A DNA stretch of 60,396 nt, from positions 1 through 60,396 of the forward strand of contig JAAMPI010000141.1 in assembly GCA_013054445.1 (NCBI GenBank), in the 5' to 3' direction. The position numbers and the translations under genes were made by a program. The stretch's first letter is position 1. Each line of letters starts with the position of its first letter. This DNA comes from Cudoniella acicularis (taxonomy: Eukaryota > Ascomycota > Leotiomycetes > Helotiales > Helotiaceae). Shown in pieces: positions 35,035-45,814 of this stretch. The notes below the pieces were generated by a model, which was not told where the DNA came from, made no database searches, and was given only the letters and a program-made list of their open reading frames with translations.

Positions 35035-35370
35035 TAATAAGTACAGCTTCACATTGTTATACCGTAGGGTTTTTATCTCCCTATTCTCGCTTGTCAGCTC
35101 GGGGGGAGGGGCGTGTTTCGAAGCTCTTGCGTAGTCTAATGACGCGGAAGAGACTTGTCCGCGTGCAAAATAAGTGTAGAGGTCAAGAAATCGGGGCAAT
35201 TTCTCTCGCGCTCCAACTCTCTCCTCCTCCCGCCGAGGCGCATTCAGAACGAGGTGACCAATTGATACCCTGTGTTGACCCTATATAATAAGCGATAGCA
35301 GGGTGATGACAACCTTGGCAGTGAGTTCCTTCGGTAGTGGGACATTCCAACTCCGCTTTGCATGATGTAA
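35035..35370 (+). mobile_element. MITE-like element, copy 2
   Basis: The left end (AGGGTTTTTATCTCCC, TTCTCGCTTG) and the complement of the right end (CCAAGGTTGTCATCACCC, ATCGCTT) are imperfect inverted repeats. The interior (GACGCGGAAGAGACTTGTC) matches the element at 22945-23255, in inverted orientation. No coding capacity; boundaries approximate. Confidence 0.6.
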
Positions 35371-35905
35371 GGGGAGGGCTTTCGATTAGCTACTAGTTAC
35401 ACAAGAAGTCCTTCTAGGAAGATTACATGGGGGGAAGTAGAGCTGGCCACGATGCCCGCCGAAGCTAACTGTTTCTAGCATAAGACCTGATACGACGTTT
35501 TATTTGGCATTAGATACGCTTCTTATTTACTTACGACATGAGGCCTTTTCGAGGTCCTTCTTCCTGTTATAGCCTCATGAAATGCACCCTTGGGCTTCGT
35601 CTCTAATCATCTTGGATGCTTGATTTGATTCTCTGTATATAATAATGGGATTCCACAAACCTAGATAAATATATGCCTGTATGCTCTTTTAATAAGCAAA
35701 TATTTCGAAATTGCACAATAAATAGGTCTAATAAATTGACTGGTAAGCTATAATATACGGGGAATTATCCTCCAGTAAATTTGCTCCTTCCGGTTCCTGA
35801 CACTGGCTAGGGGGGGGCTCCGCTGTAAAAATACTGAATCCTTGAAATCTTTGGTTAACCAATTGTTGGGTTAGCCCTGCCTTGCTGTGACACGATCTTG
35901 CCCCT

Positions 35906-35914
35906 CGGAATCCG
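35906..35914. promoter_or_regulatory. CGG-N3-CCG site upstream of the PKS
   Basis: CGGAATCCG, 178 bp upstream of the PKS ATG, has the same CGG-N3-CCG form as the BVMO palindrome. A Zn2Cys6 site is possible. Confidence 0.25.
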
Positions 35915-36091
35915 ATGGAACCATCGCTAATCGGCACCCCATCTTGTAAGTACCTTCCAGATTGATAGACAGTAACTTCTTCCTACGCTTATGGACCTCC
36001 TGAATGAGATGTATAACCCCTCCATGTGGGGCTTTCATCAAAAAAATCCGAAAAGCTGTCAGGAAACACAAACTGCACAATAATACCTACA

Positions 36092-39000
36092 ATGGAACCT
36101 CCTGCGTCTGTCTCCATATTATATTTCGGAGACCAAACAATTGATTTGTCTTCATCCATTGAGAAATTGTACCTTTATTCCAAACGTTCACCGCAAACTG
36201 CGAGGTTTCTCCAAATTGCTACGGACACACTACAAGCAGCATGTCATTCATTACCAGCAGCAGACCGACCCGCCTTTCCGCATCGAACTTTAAGAGATCT
36301 TTGCGATGTACTTACAGATACTCACGATGATAGAACGGTAATGGTGCCGGTCCTGCTTTGCGTTTCGCAACTTGGATGGTTGTTGGTGTAAGTTGCAATG
36401 TTTCTCCTATTTTCATCGCAGTGGAAAAATTCTCTAATGCATGGCAGCCAAATAGAACAGGAACCCCAGGTTCTGACGGGTGACAAACAATTCGTCAACC
36501 TTGGAGTCTGTACTGGAATGCTACCCGCTATTGCAGCTACTTGCATCACTTCTGCTGCTGGACTTTTGGGTATCTCCCCAGAGTTGATCCGCATCTCTCT
36601 GAGACTAGGCCTCGAAGTGCGTTGTCAATCGCGGAATCTTGATAATAGTAATGGAATCTGGGCCAGTGTATTTTCCGACGCGTCACTAGACTCTCTTCAA
36701 TATGTTATTAAACAATTTCTGACAAAATATGTATGTTTCAGATTTTAACAAGTGATGTGCTATACTGATTAGAATAGCCAACACCTCCGTGTTCTCAGAT
36801 ATATATCAGTGCGCGTAATAAATCATCATCTACTGTTAGCGGACCTCCCAGAATTTTGCAGGCCTTTTTGAAATTCGCAGAAACAAGTCTACCCGAAGTT
36901 CGGATTACCAACATCCCAGTCTATGGTGCATATCATGCTGGACATCTATATGGGTCCGATTTAACAACTCTAATGGGCGAGTCTCCTATTCTCGACCTAC
37001 CCTTAACTCCCGGAGCCTCCATCATGTCTACCAGTAGTGGGAGTTTGATGGAAACTGCAACAACATTTGGCGAATGCCTTCACAATGCACTCACGGATAT
37101 TCTGCAAAAGCCGATGGACTTCGCTAAGTCGCTTGAGATGTTGGCAAGCATCAGAGGGAACGACCGAATACTGACTATCATTGGCCCATCAAAGATATCA
37201 AAGACATTGCAAAACTCACTTGAACCCAGCATCTACCAGAACTTCTATCAATCACACTCCAATGCAAATCTAGCCGTTAGTCCCGAAAGCAACGACGACT
37301 TCGCTATTGTTGGTATGTCTGGGAGATTTCCTGGTAGTGAGGATCTCGAACAGTTTTGGAATGTTCTCGAAAAGGGAGTCGACATTCACAGAAAAGCAAG
37401 TAGCCACTACATTTTTAGCTATTTCAAGGCTCAAATCTAATAAATTGCTTTAGATACCAGCAAATCGTTTTAACGTTGATACCCATTGCGATATTACGGG
37501 TAAAGTACCAAACACAACATTGACACCTTACGGTTGCTTTCTAGAAAACCCAGATCTTTTCGATGCACGACTTTTCAACATGTCCCCGCGGGAAGCTTCC
37601 TCTACGGATCCAATCCACAGGATACTACTTATGACAACTTATGAGGCCTTAGAGATGTCAGGATACTCCCCGGACCGCACACCTTCCACCAAACGAGATA
37701 GAATTGGGACTTTTGTAGGCCAGGCAAGCGACGACTGGAGAGAAGTAAATGCTAGTCAGAACATTGATACCTTCTGGACAACAAGTGGTATTCGACCGTT
37801 TGGGCCTGGCAGGCTCAACTACCATTTCGGCTGGGAAGGTCCGAGTTACAGCATTGATACAGCTTGTTCATCGAGTATGGCAGCCATTCATATGGCCATT
37901 AATGCTTTGAAAGTTGGAGAATGCGACACAGCGATAGCGGGAGGAGCCAATTTGATGACATCGTCGGATCCTTATGCTGGCCTTAGTCGTGGCGGATTTC
38001 TCTCTCCGACTGGGTCATGCAAAACGTGGGATGCCTCCGCAGATGGTTATTGTCGTGGAGAGGGAGTTGGTGAGTTCCACCAGCAATATTTCTTGCATTG
38101 AATTTCATATACTAATACTGAGCTAGGAATACTTGTGATTAAGCGCCTCCGAGATGCAATTGCGGACAAGGATCCGATTCAAGCGGTAATCAAGGGTATA
38201 TCAACAAATCACTCAGCAGACGCAATTTCTATCACTCACCCGCACGCTGAGACGCAACAAAGGCTATTCAAAACCGTCCTGCAAAACTCCAACATTCTAC
38301 CAGAGGAAATAAGCTACGTTGAGATGCACGGAACTGGAACTCAAGCCGGCGATGTCATTGAAACAACTTCGATCACTCAAGCCCTCGCCACAAGAAACCA
38401 AAACTCCCATCCGTTGTACATCGGAACACTCAAGCCTAACATCGGCCACGGAGAGGCAGTATCAGGGGTTGCTTCCGTCATCAAGGCTGCTATGATGTTT
38501 CAGAAGAATATAATCCCCCTCCATGTTGGCATTAAGGACAAAATTAATCCGAAACTCCCCCACGTCAGCTTTCAAGCACTGAATATCAATATTGCAAAAG
38601 AGAATTTGAAGTTTGAGGCAATCCCCTTTGGTGATGGGAAGAGAAAAATCATGGTAAACAATTTCAACGCCGCAGGAGGGAATACGACTTTGATCCTGGA
38701 AGATTATCCTCGACTTGGCAATAATATCAACGGTCACAGAGGAAACGCCAAGTCCACAAGGAAATTCCAAATTATTCCTGTATCAGGAAAGACAATCAAA
38801 TCTCTGAATGGGAATTCTCGTCGACTATTGGAATTCTTGGAAAGCAACCCCGATGTCAACATCGCAGACCTTTCTTACACCACTACAGCCCGACGGCTGC
38901 ACCATCTGTATCGCAAAACACATGTTGTTGAAACCGTTGCACAAGCAATTTCTGCACTCCAAAAAGACCTTCAGGAATCAGACTCCCCACCAAAAGTAAA

Positions 39001-42000
39001 AAGGTCACCTTCTGCCATTTTTCTCTTCACGGGCCAAGGGTCACTTTATATAGGAATTGGCCACCAGCTTCTCAAAAATTGTCAAAGCTTCCAACAAAGC
39101 GTCAAAAACATCGATGAGATATGCCAACGGTTTAATTTCCCCTCTGTTTTGCTACCTATTAGCAATCCAGACTTCGACTACCAAAACAGCGATCCAGTTC
39201 TAAGCCAACTTGTCCTTTTCACAATAGAGGTTTCCCTGGCAGCGTTGTGGAAATCGTGGGGTATTAATCCCAGCATCGTGTGTGGGCATAGCCTTGGTGA
39301 ATATGCCGCATTACACATCGCGGGAGTCCTCAGCTTGTGTGATAGCATCTACCTCATTGGCCAGCGCGCATTGCTCATCAAAAAACATTGTCAACGTGGA
39401 ACTCACGGCATGCAACTTCTCAAACTATCTTATCAAAAACTCCTGGATATCCTCAGGACCGAAAGATTTCCATCATGCGAGATAGCTTGTTTGAGTGGTC
39501 CTGAAACGATTGCCGTCAGTGGAACTAATGGCGACATCGCTTCTCTTGGCGATTATGCTAAAGAAATCGGAATCCAAAGTACAATTGTACAAGTCCCTTT
39601 TGCTTTCCACTCAAATCAAATCGAACCATGCCTAGCAGAATTCGAGAATCTAGCTCAAAGGGTCCAATTCAACGCACCCAAAACTCCCGTCGCCTCGACG
39701 CTTCTAGGAACTATAGTCTCAGAGCCAGGCGTATTCAGCGCCAGCTATCTAACTCGGCAAGCCCGACACGTCGTGAAATTTAGCGATGCTATCAAAGCCT
39801 GTACTCTCCAAAGTGATTTCGACCTCAAATCAACTTTCTGGTTTGAGCTTGGTCCAGGCTCTTTCTGTTTGTCCATGGTGAAAGCCACTCTCGGGTCTTC
39901 AGAAACCAACATACTTCCAACGATTTCAAGCAAAGAGGAAAATTGGCTCACTATAAACAAGAGTCTTGGAGCTGCTTATAAGGCTGGATTCAATGTTGAT
40001 TGGAGTGAGTTTCATAGAGAGTCTGAAGATGATCTGGAATTGTTGCCACTCCCTCGGTATGCGTTCGACCTCAAAAGCTATTGGATTCAGTATCAAGGAG
40101 ATTGGTGTCTTCGTAAGGGTAACGAAAAGATCGAAAATTCCCCAGCTCAAAGAGAGGAAACATTCTCTACTACAACTATACAAAGTATCGAATCCGAAGA
40201 TATTACACAAACCAGATCCGATTTCACTTTTCTATCCGATCTCCAGCGTCCGGATTTGAAAGTAGCAGTCTGTGGGCATCTTGTGAACGGGGTCCCACTC
40301 TGTCCCAGCTCGGTTTTTGCAGATATGGCTTTCACAGCTGCTTCTTATATCTGGTCGCAAACAGAGTCTGGGGAACTGCCAGCCATGGACGTCGCAGAAA
40401 TGAGAGTATCGAAACCATTAATACTGGAAAGCGAGACAGAGAAGCAACCTGTGAGAATCAGAGCTTCTAAGATTGCAGGTTCAAAAACAATTTCGATCAT
40501 TTTTTCTCAGCCGAAAGAACATTTGGACGGGGAAGATACCCTACATGCAAAATGCGTAGTTCACTTTGGGGACGGAAAAAAATGGCTGGCTGAGTGGAAG
40601 AAACACGCGTACTTAATCAATGACAAAATCGCAGAGTTGGAAAGGAAAGGCAGGGATGGAGAGATCGAGAGGTTTCAACGTCGAATTGCATACAAGCTAT
40701 TTTCCAGTTTTGTGAAATACGACAAGAAGTTCCAAGGGATGAGTGACATCTGCCTCGACACAGAGCTTCTTGAGGCTACGGCAAGGGTAAACTTTCAATC
40801 CGGCGCTTCAGATGGAACCTTCACGAATTCTCCTTATTGGATCGATAGTCTAGGCCACCTCTCAGGATTCATACTCAATGTCAGTGAGGCGGAAGATACA
40901 GTCTACATTTCACAAGGGTGGGAGAGCTTGCGGATTACTAGTCCTCTTTTGGAAGTTGGATGTTATCAAACTTATGTTCGTATGCAGGAGATGGACGTAA
41001 GAGGTGTTGTGGCTGGTGATGTATATGTTCTTGAGAACAGCAAAATCATCGCTGTCTTTGGGGATGTCAAGTTCAGCCCTATTCAGCGAAGGCTGCTTGG
41101 AACCCTTCTACCATCGAAATCCAAAATGGATGAAAATCGATCTCAGGAAAGTCAAGCTCTGTCTCTGAATAGAAGACTCTCCGCTATCCAGGTATCTGCT
41201 CCACGAGAAAACAGCTTGGCAGCAAAAATTACCGCCTGCATCTCAGAACAAACGGGTGTCCCAATAGTGGAATTGACTGATGATACGGATCTCAGTGATC
41301 TTGGACTCGACTCTCTAATGTCCCTTTTAATCGCCGGCACACTTCGCCAAAACTGGCAAGTCGACATCCCCAGCTCGATTTTCCTGGAATATCCAACGCT
41401 CGGAGAGCTTCTCCAACACCTACAGAAATTATTAGCAAGCGATGAAAGCAAAGCAACGACAACCACCACTTCTACTACATCGATTTTAACCCCTGCTACA
41501 CCCGAGCCCAGAACCCCGAAAGAACCACCAACAATGACCGGAGATCTTGCAAAAACAATGAAATCAATAATAATCGCCGAGAGCGGACTTCACCCGACGA
41601 AATCCAGCCCGAAACAGCATTCACAGAGGTTGGAATTGACTCTCTACTCGGCCTCTCAATTCTAAGCATCTTCACATCAGTAACAGGCCAAAAACTCCCT
41701 TCCTCGTTCTTCTCCGAATATTCAACATTTAGCGAACTTGATGATGCGTTTCCCAAATTTGCTTCAAAAAACAACCCGGACAAGATTTCCAACAGCGAAG
41801 GGGTGTTGCAGAGTCCAGTATGCACTTCTGTCTTGCTACAAGGAAATCCAGATTCCAAAGCCCCGGCGCTCTTCTTGCTACCAGATGGATCTGGCTCCGC
41901 AGGCTCCTATATCGGCTTACCAGCCCTGGGAAATGCTGAAATGAGAGTTTTTGGGGTCAATAGTCCATACCTGCGGTGCCCAGAGGAGTTTACCGTTTCA

Positions 42001-42718
42001 CTAGAAGTGGTTGTAGAGAAATACGTAGCGGAAATTTTAAGACTCGATTCAGAAGGCCCCTACTTATTAGGCGGTTGGTGAGTTTCCTCCTGGACATTTT
42101 CACACTCATCTTCAAATCATAGATTTTTTACTAACTATTCTCAGGAGCATCGGGGGCATCTACGCCTACGAAGCAGCACAAATCCTTCGCCGCAAGAACA
42201 AAATAGTAAAAGGCCTATTTTTTATCGACGCACCCTGCCCCGGTACTATCCCACCACTCCCACACGAAACAATCACCTTGCTCGATCGCCTTGGAATTTT
42301 CGACACCGGGAAAAATACTCAAAAAATGCAACAACATTTCAAAAGCAGCATCTCAGCACTAAAAACCTACCACGCGACACCAATGATTAAAGATAGGCAG
42401 TCCATTCCACCGCCGAAATGTCTGGTACTTTGGGCAAGACATGGGGTGTGGGAATCTGTTTCTAAGGAGGAAAGGGAGTTGTTGATGGGTGGTATAGATG
42501 TAGAGGAAGATAAGGCGCAGAAGTGGATGATGCATCCCAGGGAGAAGTGTGGTGGAAATGGGTGGGAGGAATTACTACTTGGTATAGATGTAGAGGTTTT
42601 GGATGGGAACCATTTTTCGCTTTTGAAGGACCCGCAGGTTTGTCTATCCCTCCTCCTCAATCTCCATCGGAGGTTTGGCGCTAATACGGAACTTGGTACA
42701 GATTCGGAGTGTTGGTGA
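36092..42718 (+). CDS. Non-reducing polyketide synthase SAT-KS-AT-PT-ACP-ACP-TE, one apparent frameshift
   Basis: Exons 36092..36387, 36448..36730, 36778..37395, 37454..38069, 38127..42077, 42145..42718; about 2112 aa if one missing base near 41594 is allowed for. Order: SAT with Cys in GVCTGM (about 120) and His in AYHAGHLYG (about 246); KS with DTACSSS (Cys about 537) and HGTGT (about 672); AT with GHSLGEYAA (Ser about 993); product-template domain with [14 protein letters not shown] (His about 1322) and YWIDSLGHL (Asp about 1511); ACP1 LGLDSLMSL (Ser about 1667); ACP2 GIDSLLGL (Ser about 1777); thioesterase GGWSIGG (Ser about 1923), FFIDAP and GNHFSLL. There is no KR, DH or ER, so an aromatic polyketide is expected, released by the TE. 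The intron after 37395 is GC-AG. ACP2 changes frame after ESGLHP, and no GT donor lies in the preceding roughly 150 bp, so an intron cannot repair it. Confidence 0.9.
37396..37453 (+). other. GC-AG intron in the PKS gene
   Basis: Exon ...GACATTCACAGAAAA, then GCAAGTAG...GCTTTAG, then ATACCAGCAAATCG. Splicing restores the conserved KS passage [14 protein letters not shown]. No GT donor gives the same join. Confidence 0.75.
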
Positions 42719-43327
42719 GGTGGTTGGTCGATATGTTTCTAAATATTTATAGATTTTTATTTGCTTAGATATTTTTTTTTAATTTCGAAATATAATTTAT
42801 ACACAGGGACTATGGTTGTACTGCTCTCGTTATAATTATATATTCTTTTAAGCCATATTTACGTTTCGTCTCTAATTTCTATTGTCTTATATCTTATAAC
42901 TTAGTTAACTTATTCTATTTTCTCTATCTAATTTACACTCTTCAAGTGGACCGCATAATCTCCTTCAGATAAAGGTATAAAGTAATACTATAAAACATTA
43001 ATACCTCAGTTACAATTAGTAATTGAAGTCTACTTAAGACTTATAGACTATCTAGATATGCTTTAAGAATTAAGACTATAGTAAAATCTAGTTCGACTAT
43101 TATAATAACCTGTTATTATGATTTTTAAAATTTATATAACTTCTATTATATATTCCAGTTATATTCTATTTATTTATAGGTCACACTTTATACAAACTAT
43201 CCTTTGTATTTATCTACATTTGAAACATCCTACTCTTAACAAAGCATCTTTATACTAGATACCTGCATTCTACTGTAAATCAGCGCCTAAAAAACTACCT
43301 TTTAATACTCGGATTGCCTTCGAAATA
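42719..43327. other. AT-rich, RIP-like intergenic
   Basis: Strongly AT- and TA-rich sequence with no open frame, between the PKS end and the HET pseudogene. Confidence 0.5.
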
Positions 43328-44747
43328 TCAAACCAAGTCAAAAATCTGTAACTTAACCCCACGAGATTCCAAGAATTCCGCCTCGATCTCTTGCTGAGGC
43401 TTCCGCTTCGTGAACGGAAGTCCAAGCCCCGAAATGACATTCTTCCAATCCGTCTCTTTACCAGGCCCCGGCCTCGGATCTCTGTGTAGCTTTCGACCTG
43501 TCGTCCCCACTCGATAACGCTTTCTCGAGTACTTCTGTTTCTGAAAAATGGATTTCTTAACTTCGACAACACTCATCTAAGTGGGAGGGAGTTTGCCAAC
43601 CATAGCTTGCTCATTCATGAAGTCGTGTATGTAAGCCCCTCCTACGACTTGTTGTTGCCCCTTACCATTACTATGACGAACCAGGGGCGTCCGGCATCCA
43701 GCAATAACATATATGATATCCCCTTCTTGTGTGCTGCGTTGTCCGCGGCCAACATACCTGCTTCTAGTCGAAATGCAAACGTGGTGAGCGCCTAGCTCCT
43801 TGAACCACCACGTAACGAATTTCATAGTCATTTCGTTTAGCATTTCTAAATCATTTGATACGATTTCGCTCTGTTGCTTGTAGAAGAAGGAGCAGCGCAT
43901 GTTTGATCGCCTCGAGACCTGGAAGGACGGGCGCGGCAGGTGAGAATGTCTCCGCAAAGATGGGGTATAATAAACATGTAAGGTTTTCTATAGAATCCTC
44001 GGACGTAATGCTCACATCGGGTAGCTTTCCAAAGGAAGCAAGGCGTTTGATTTCCCCGGCTATCTCGAAACGCGCCGACTGTGCCAAGTAAAACTTGCGA
44101 ATTTCCGAAATTGTGTCCACATGAACACCAGAAACCCGCAAAACGTTTGGCTCAATGAATTTGAATGTGGGTGAGGTAGCCATAAACTAGAAAATCAATG
44201 GCTTGAACCAAGGACTCCCATAATATCTTGTCACGTCCACATTGAATTATTACCATTCCATTGGCCAAATGAATCTCCTGTCAGATCCAAAGTCTTTCGA
44301 ACCATGATCTGTAGAAAAGAGAACTGAGGACGGCATATTCCTCCCTGCTAAGTGAAAGAGGTTCGCTTCCGTAACGAAGATCAGACGAAGATAGCGCAGA
44401 GTTGGATTTGGTGCCGTTTCGCATATTAACTTTTATCTGTGAATTCAACTTTTCTAACAGTTCTATGGCATAGGTACTAGAATCATCTTGCGGGCCCAAC
44501 CACACGACAACGCGGTGCGCCAAAGTATACACTTCACCCATCCTCTGGACTTGAGCGCTGCGTTCCATCAGGTTTTGCTGATCAACACATATTGCATCAA
44601 TCCAAAATACACGTGGCTTTGACGGATAGCGCAGATGCACCAATGCGTCGCAAAGATTCTGCGTAACCGCGAGGTTTTCTCCTTGGGATCCGACCATGAT
44701 TTCAACGGGATCGTACTTGGGTGTTTCAGAGAGTTTCAAGACGGTCG
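43328..44747 (-). pseudogene. HET-domain pseudogene, truncated and internally deleted
   Basis: Three pieces of one HET gene lie in order on the minus strand. 44739-44281 has PVEIMVGS, NLCDALVHLR, FWIDAICVDQ, RVVVWLGPQDD and RSWFERLWI. 44183-43851 has middle-region sequence (SEIRKFYLAQSARFEIAGE). 43957-43577 has the C-terminal RYVGRGQRSTQEGDIIYVIA and VVGGAYIHDFMNEQAM. The part that normally links the HET core to the middle region is absent, stops separate the pieces, and the 5' end is lost at the TA where a Tc1 element begins. After the C-terminal stop the same frame reopens for 82 codons (43576-43328), perhaps its original tail. It is non-functional as read. Confidence 0.75.
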
Positions 44748-44749
44748 TA

Positions 44750-45809
44750 CAGTGACTCGCAACTGCTGTTGGCGAAATCCACTTTAAAAAGCGTGTTTTT
44801 ACGCGATCCCCTCCTACCTTCCTACATATTATTCTAAAAATGCCACCTCAACGCACTCCACTCGGGCTAAGCTCTGGCAATCGTCAAGAATATTAGCATA
44901 TCAGCCTATATGTGCGCGGAGGAATTGCTTATGCTACGTTCTTTAGCCATCATCCCACCGAAATCGCACAAAGGGGTTGGACTGCGGAAGAGTAGGGTCT
45001 TTATATCTGGAGTGATGAGTATTTTATCGAGCGGGGGCGGGGTAAACCGATTGAGTAGTGCTTCCGTACGCTAGAACAGAAGTGGCATAAGGAGATGATT
45101 TAAACCTATACCTGTGGGAAGGATTTGAAGGTAATGGTTTAGGCTGCCCTTTGGGATACTGGGAGGATCCAGCTTTATATTATAGACCGGGGCTTTGAGT
45201 CAGAAAAGTATAGGTACTCTGCTAGCTCCTACCTCGAAGTCTCGACCGACCAGCTCTTATTTTGGCACCGACGGCTTGGTCCTAGCTATATATTTATACA
45301 GGATAACGCATCTATCTATACTGCCTAAAAAGTCCGGGAATGGTTCGAGAAAAAAGGCATAACTACTACAGATTAGCCACCCTTCTCTCCTGACTTGAAC
45401 CCGATTGAGAGCGCCTAGTAGGAGCTTAAAAAACTAGTCTTTAAGATGTTTCCTGTGATGGCGTCTACTAGCAGATCAGAGGAGGACCAGCAGCGTCTAG
45501 AGTCTTGTTTACAGGCTGTCTGGGACACAATTGACCAGGACTTCTTCGATGCACTTATCGAAAGCATGCCGAGGAGGGTTGCGGCCTGTATCGAGGCAGT
45601 TAAGTAGCACACTAAATATTAGGGTGCGGGACGACAGGGGTAGGAACTTCTGATTATAAGAATTAAAGGGGGGTTAAATGCAATTAATTTGGTCCATTCG
45701 GCTTGTTAAAATAATAAGAATTGCGTTCGTTATTATGAAGTGAAGTTCAGGTACTTATACTGAGTTTTGGTGAGGGGAAAAGTCAGCTAACAGCAGTTGC
45801 ATAGTACTG
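44750..45809 (+). mobile_element. Tc1/mariner element, RIP-mutated and internally deleted
   Basis: Terminal inverted repeats of about 24 bp (CAGTGACTCGCAACTGCTGTTG at the left, CAGTACTATGCAACTGCTGTTA as complement of the right) are flanked by TA on both sides (44748-44749, 45810-45811), the expected Tc1 target duplication. The transposase begins at 44840 (MPPQRTPLG..SGNR), then loses most of its DNA-binding region. From about 44940 to 45607 one frame runs through RGWTAEE, WSDE, QDNASI, PPFSPDLNPIE and MPRRVAACIEAVK, with 34 residues between the second Asp and the Glu (DD34E). Eight in-frame stops lie where Trp or Gln are expected (TGG or CAA/CAG turned to TAG/TAA). It is inactive. Confidence 0.88.
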
Positions 45810-45814
45810 TATCG

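Larger units (their letters stand above)
34389..36091. other. Divergent promoter region, GMC oxidoreductase / PKS
   Basis: 1.7 kb without a gene. It holds a GTCCGGAC palindrome, a MITE-like element and a CGG-N3-CCG site near the PKS. Confidence 0.5.

Noticed and set aside
36388..36420. Short PKS intron ending at the first CAG (36420).
   Set aside because: With the GTAAGT donor it breaks the frame; the acceptor at 36446-36447 keeps phase and has a CTAAT branch site.
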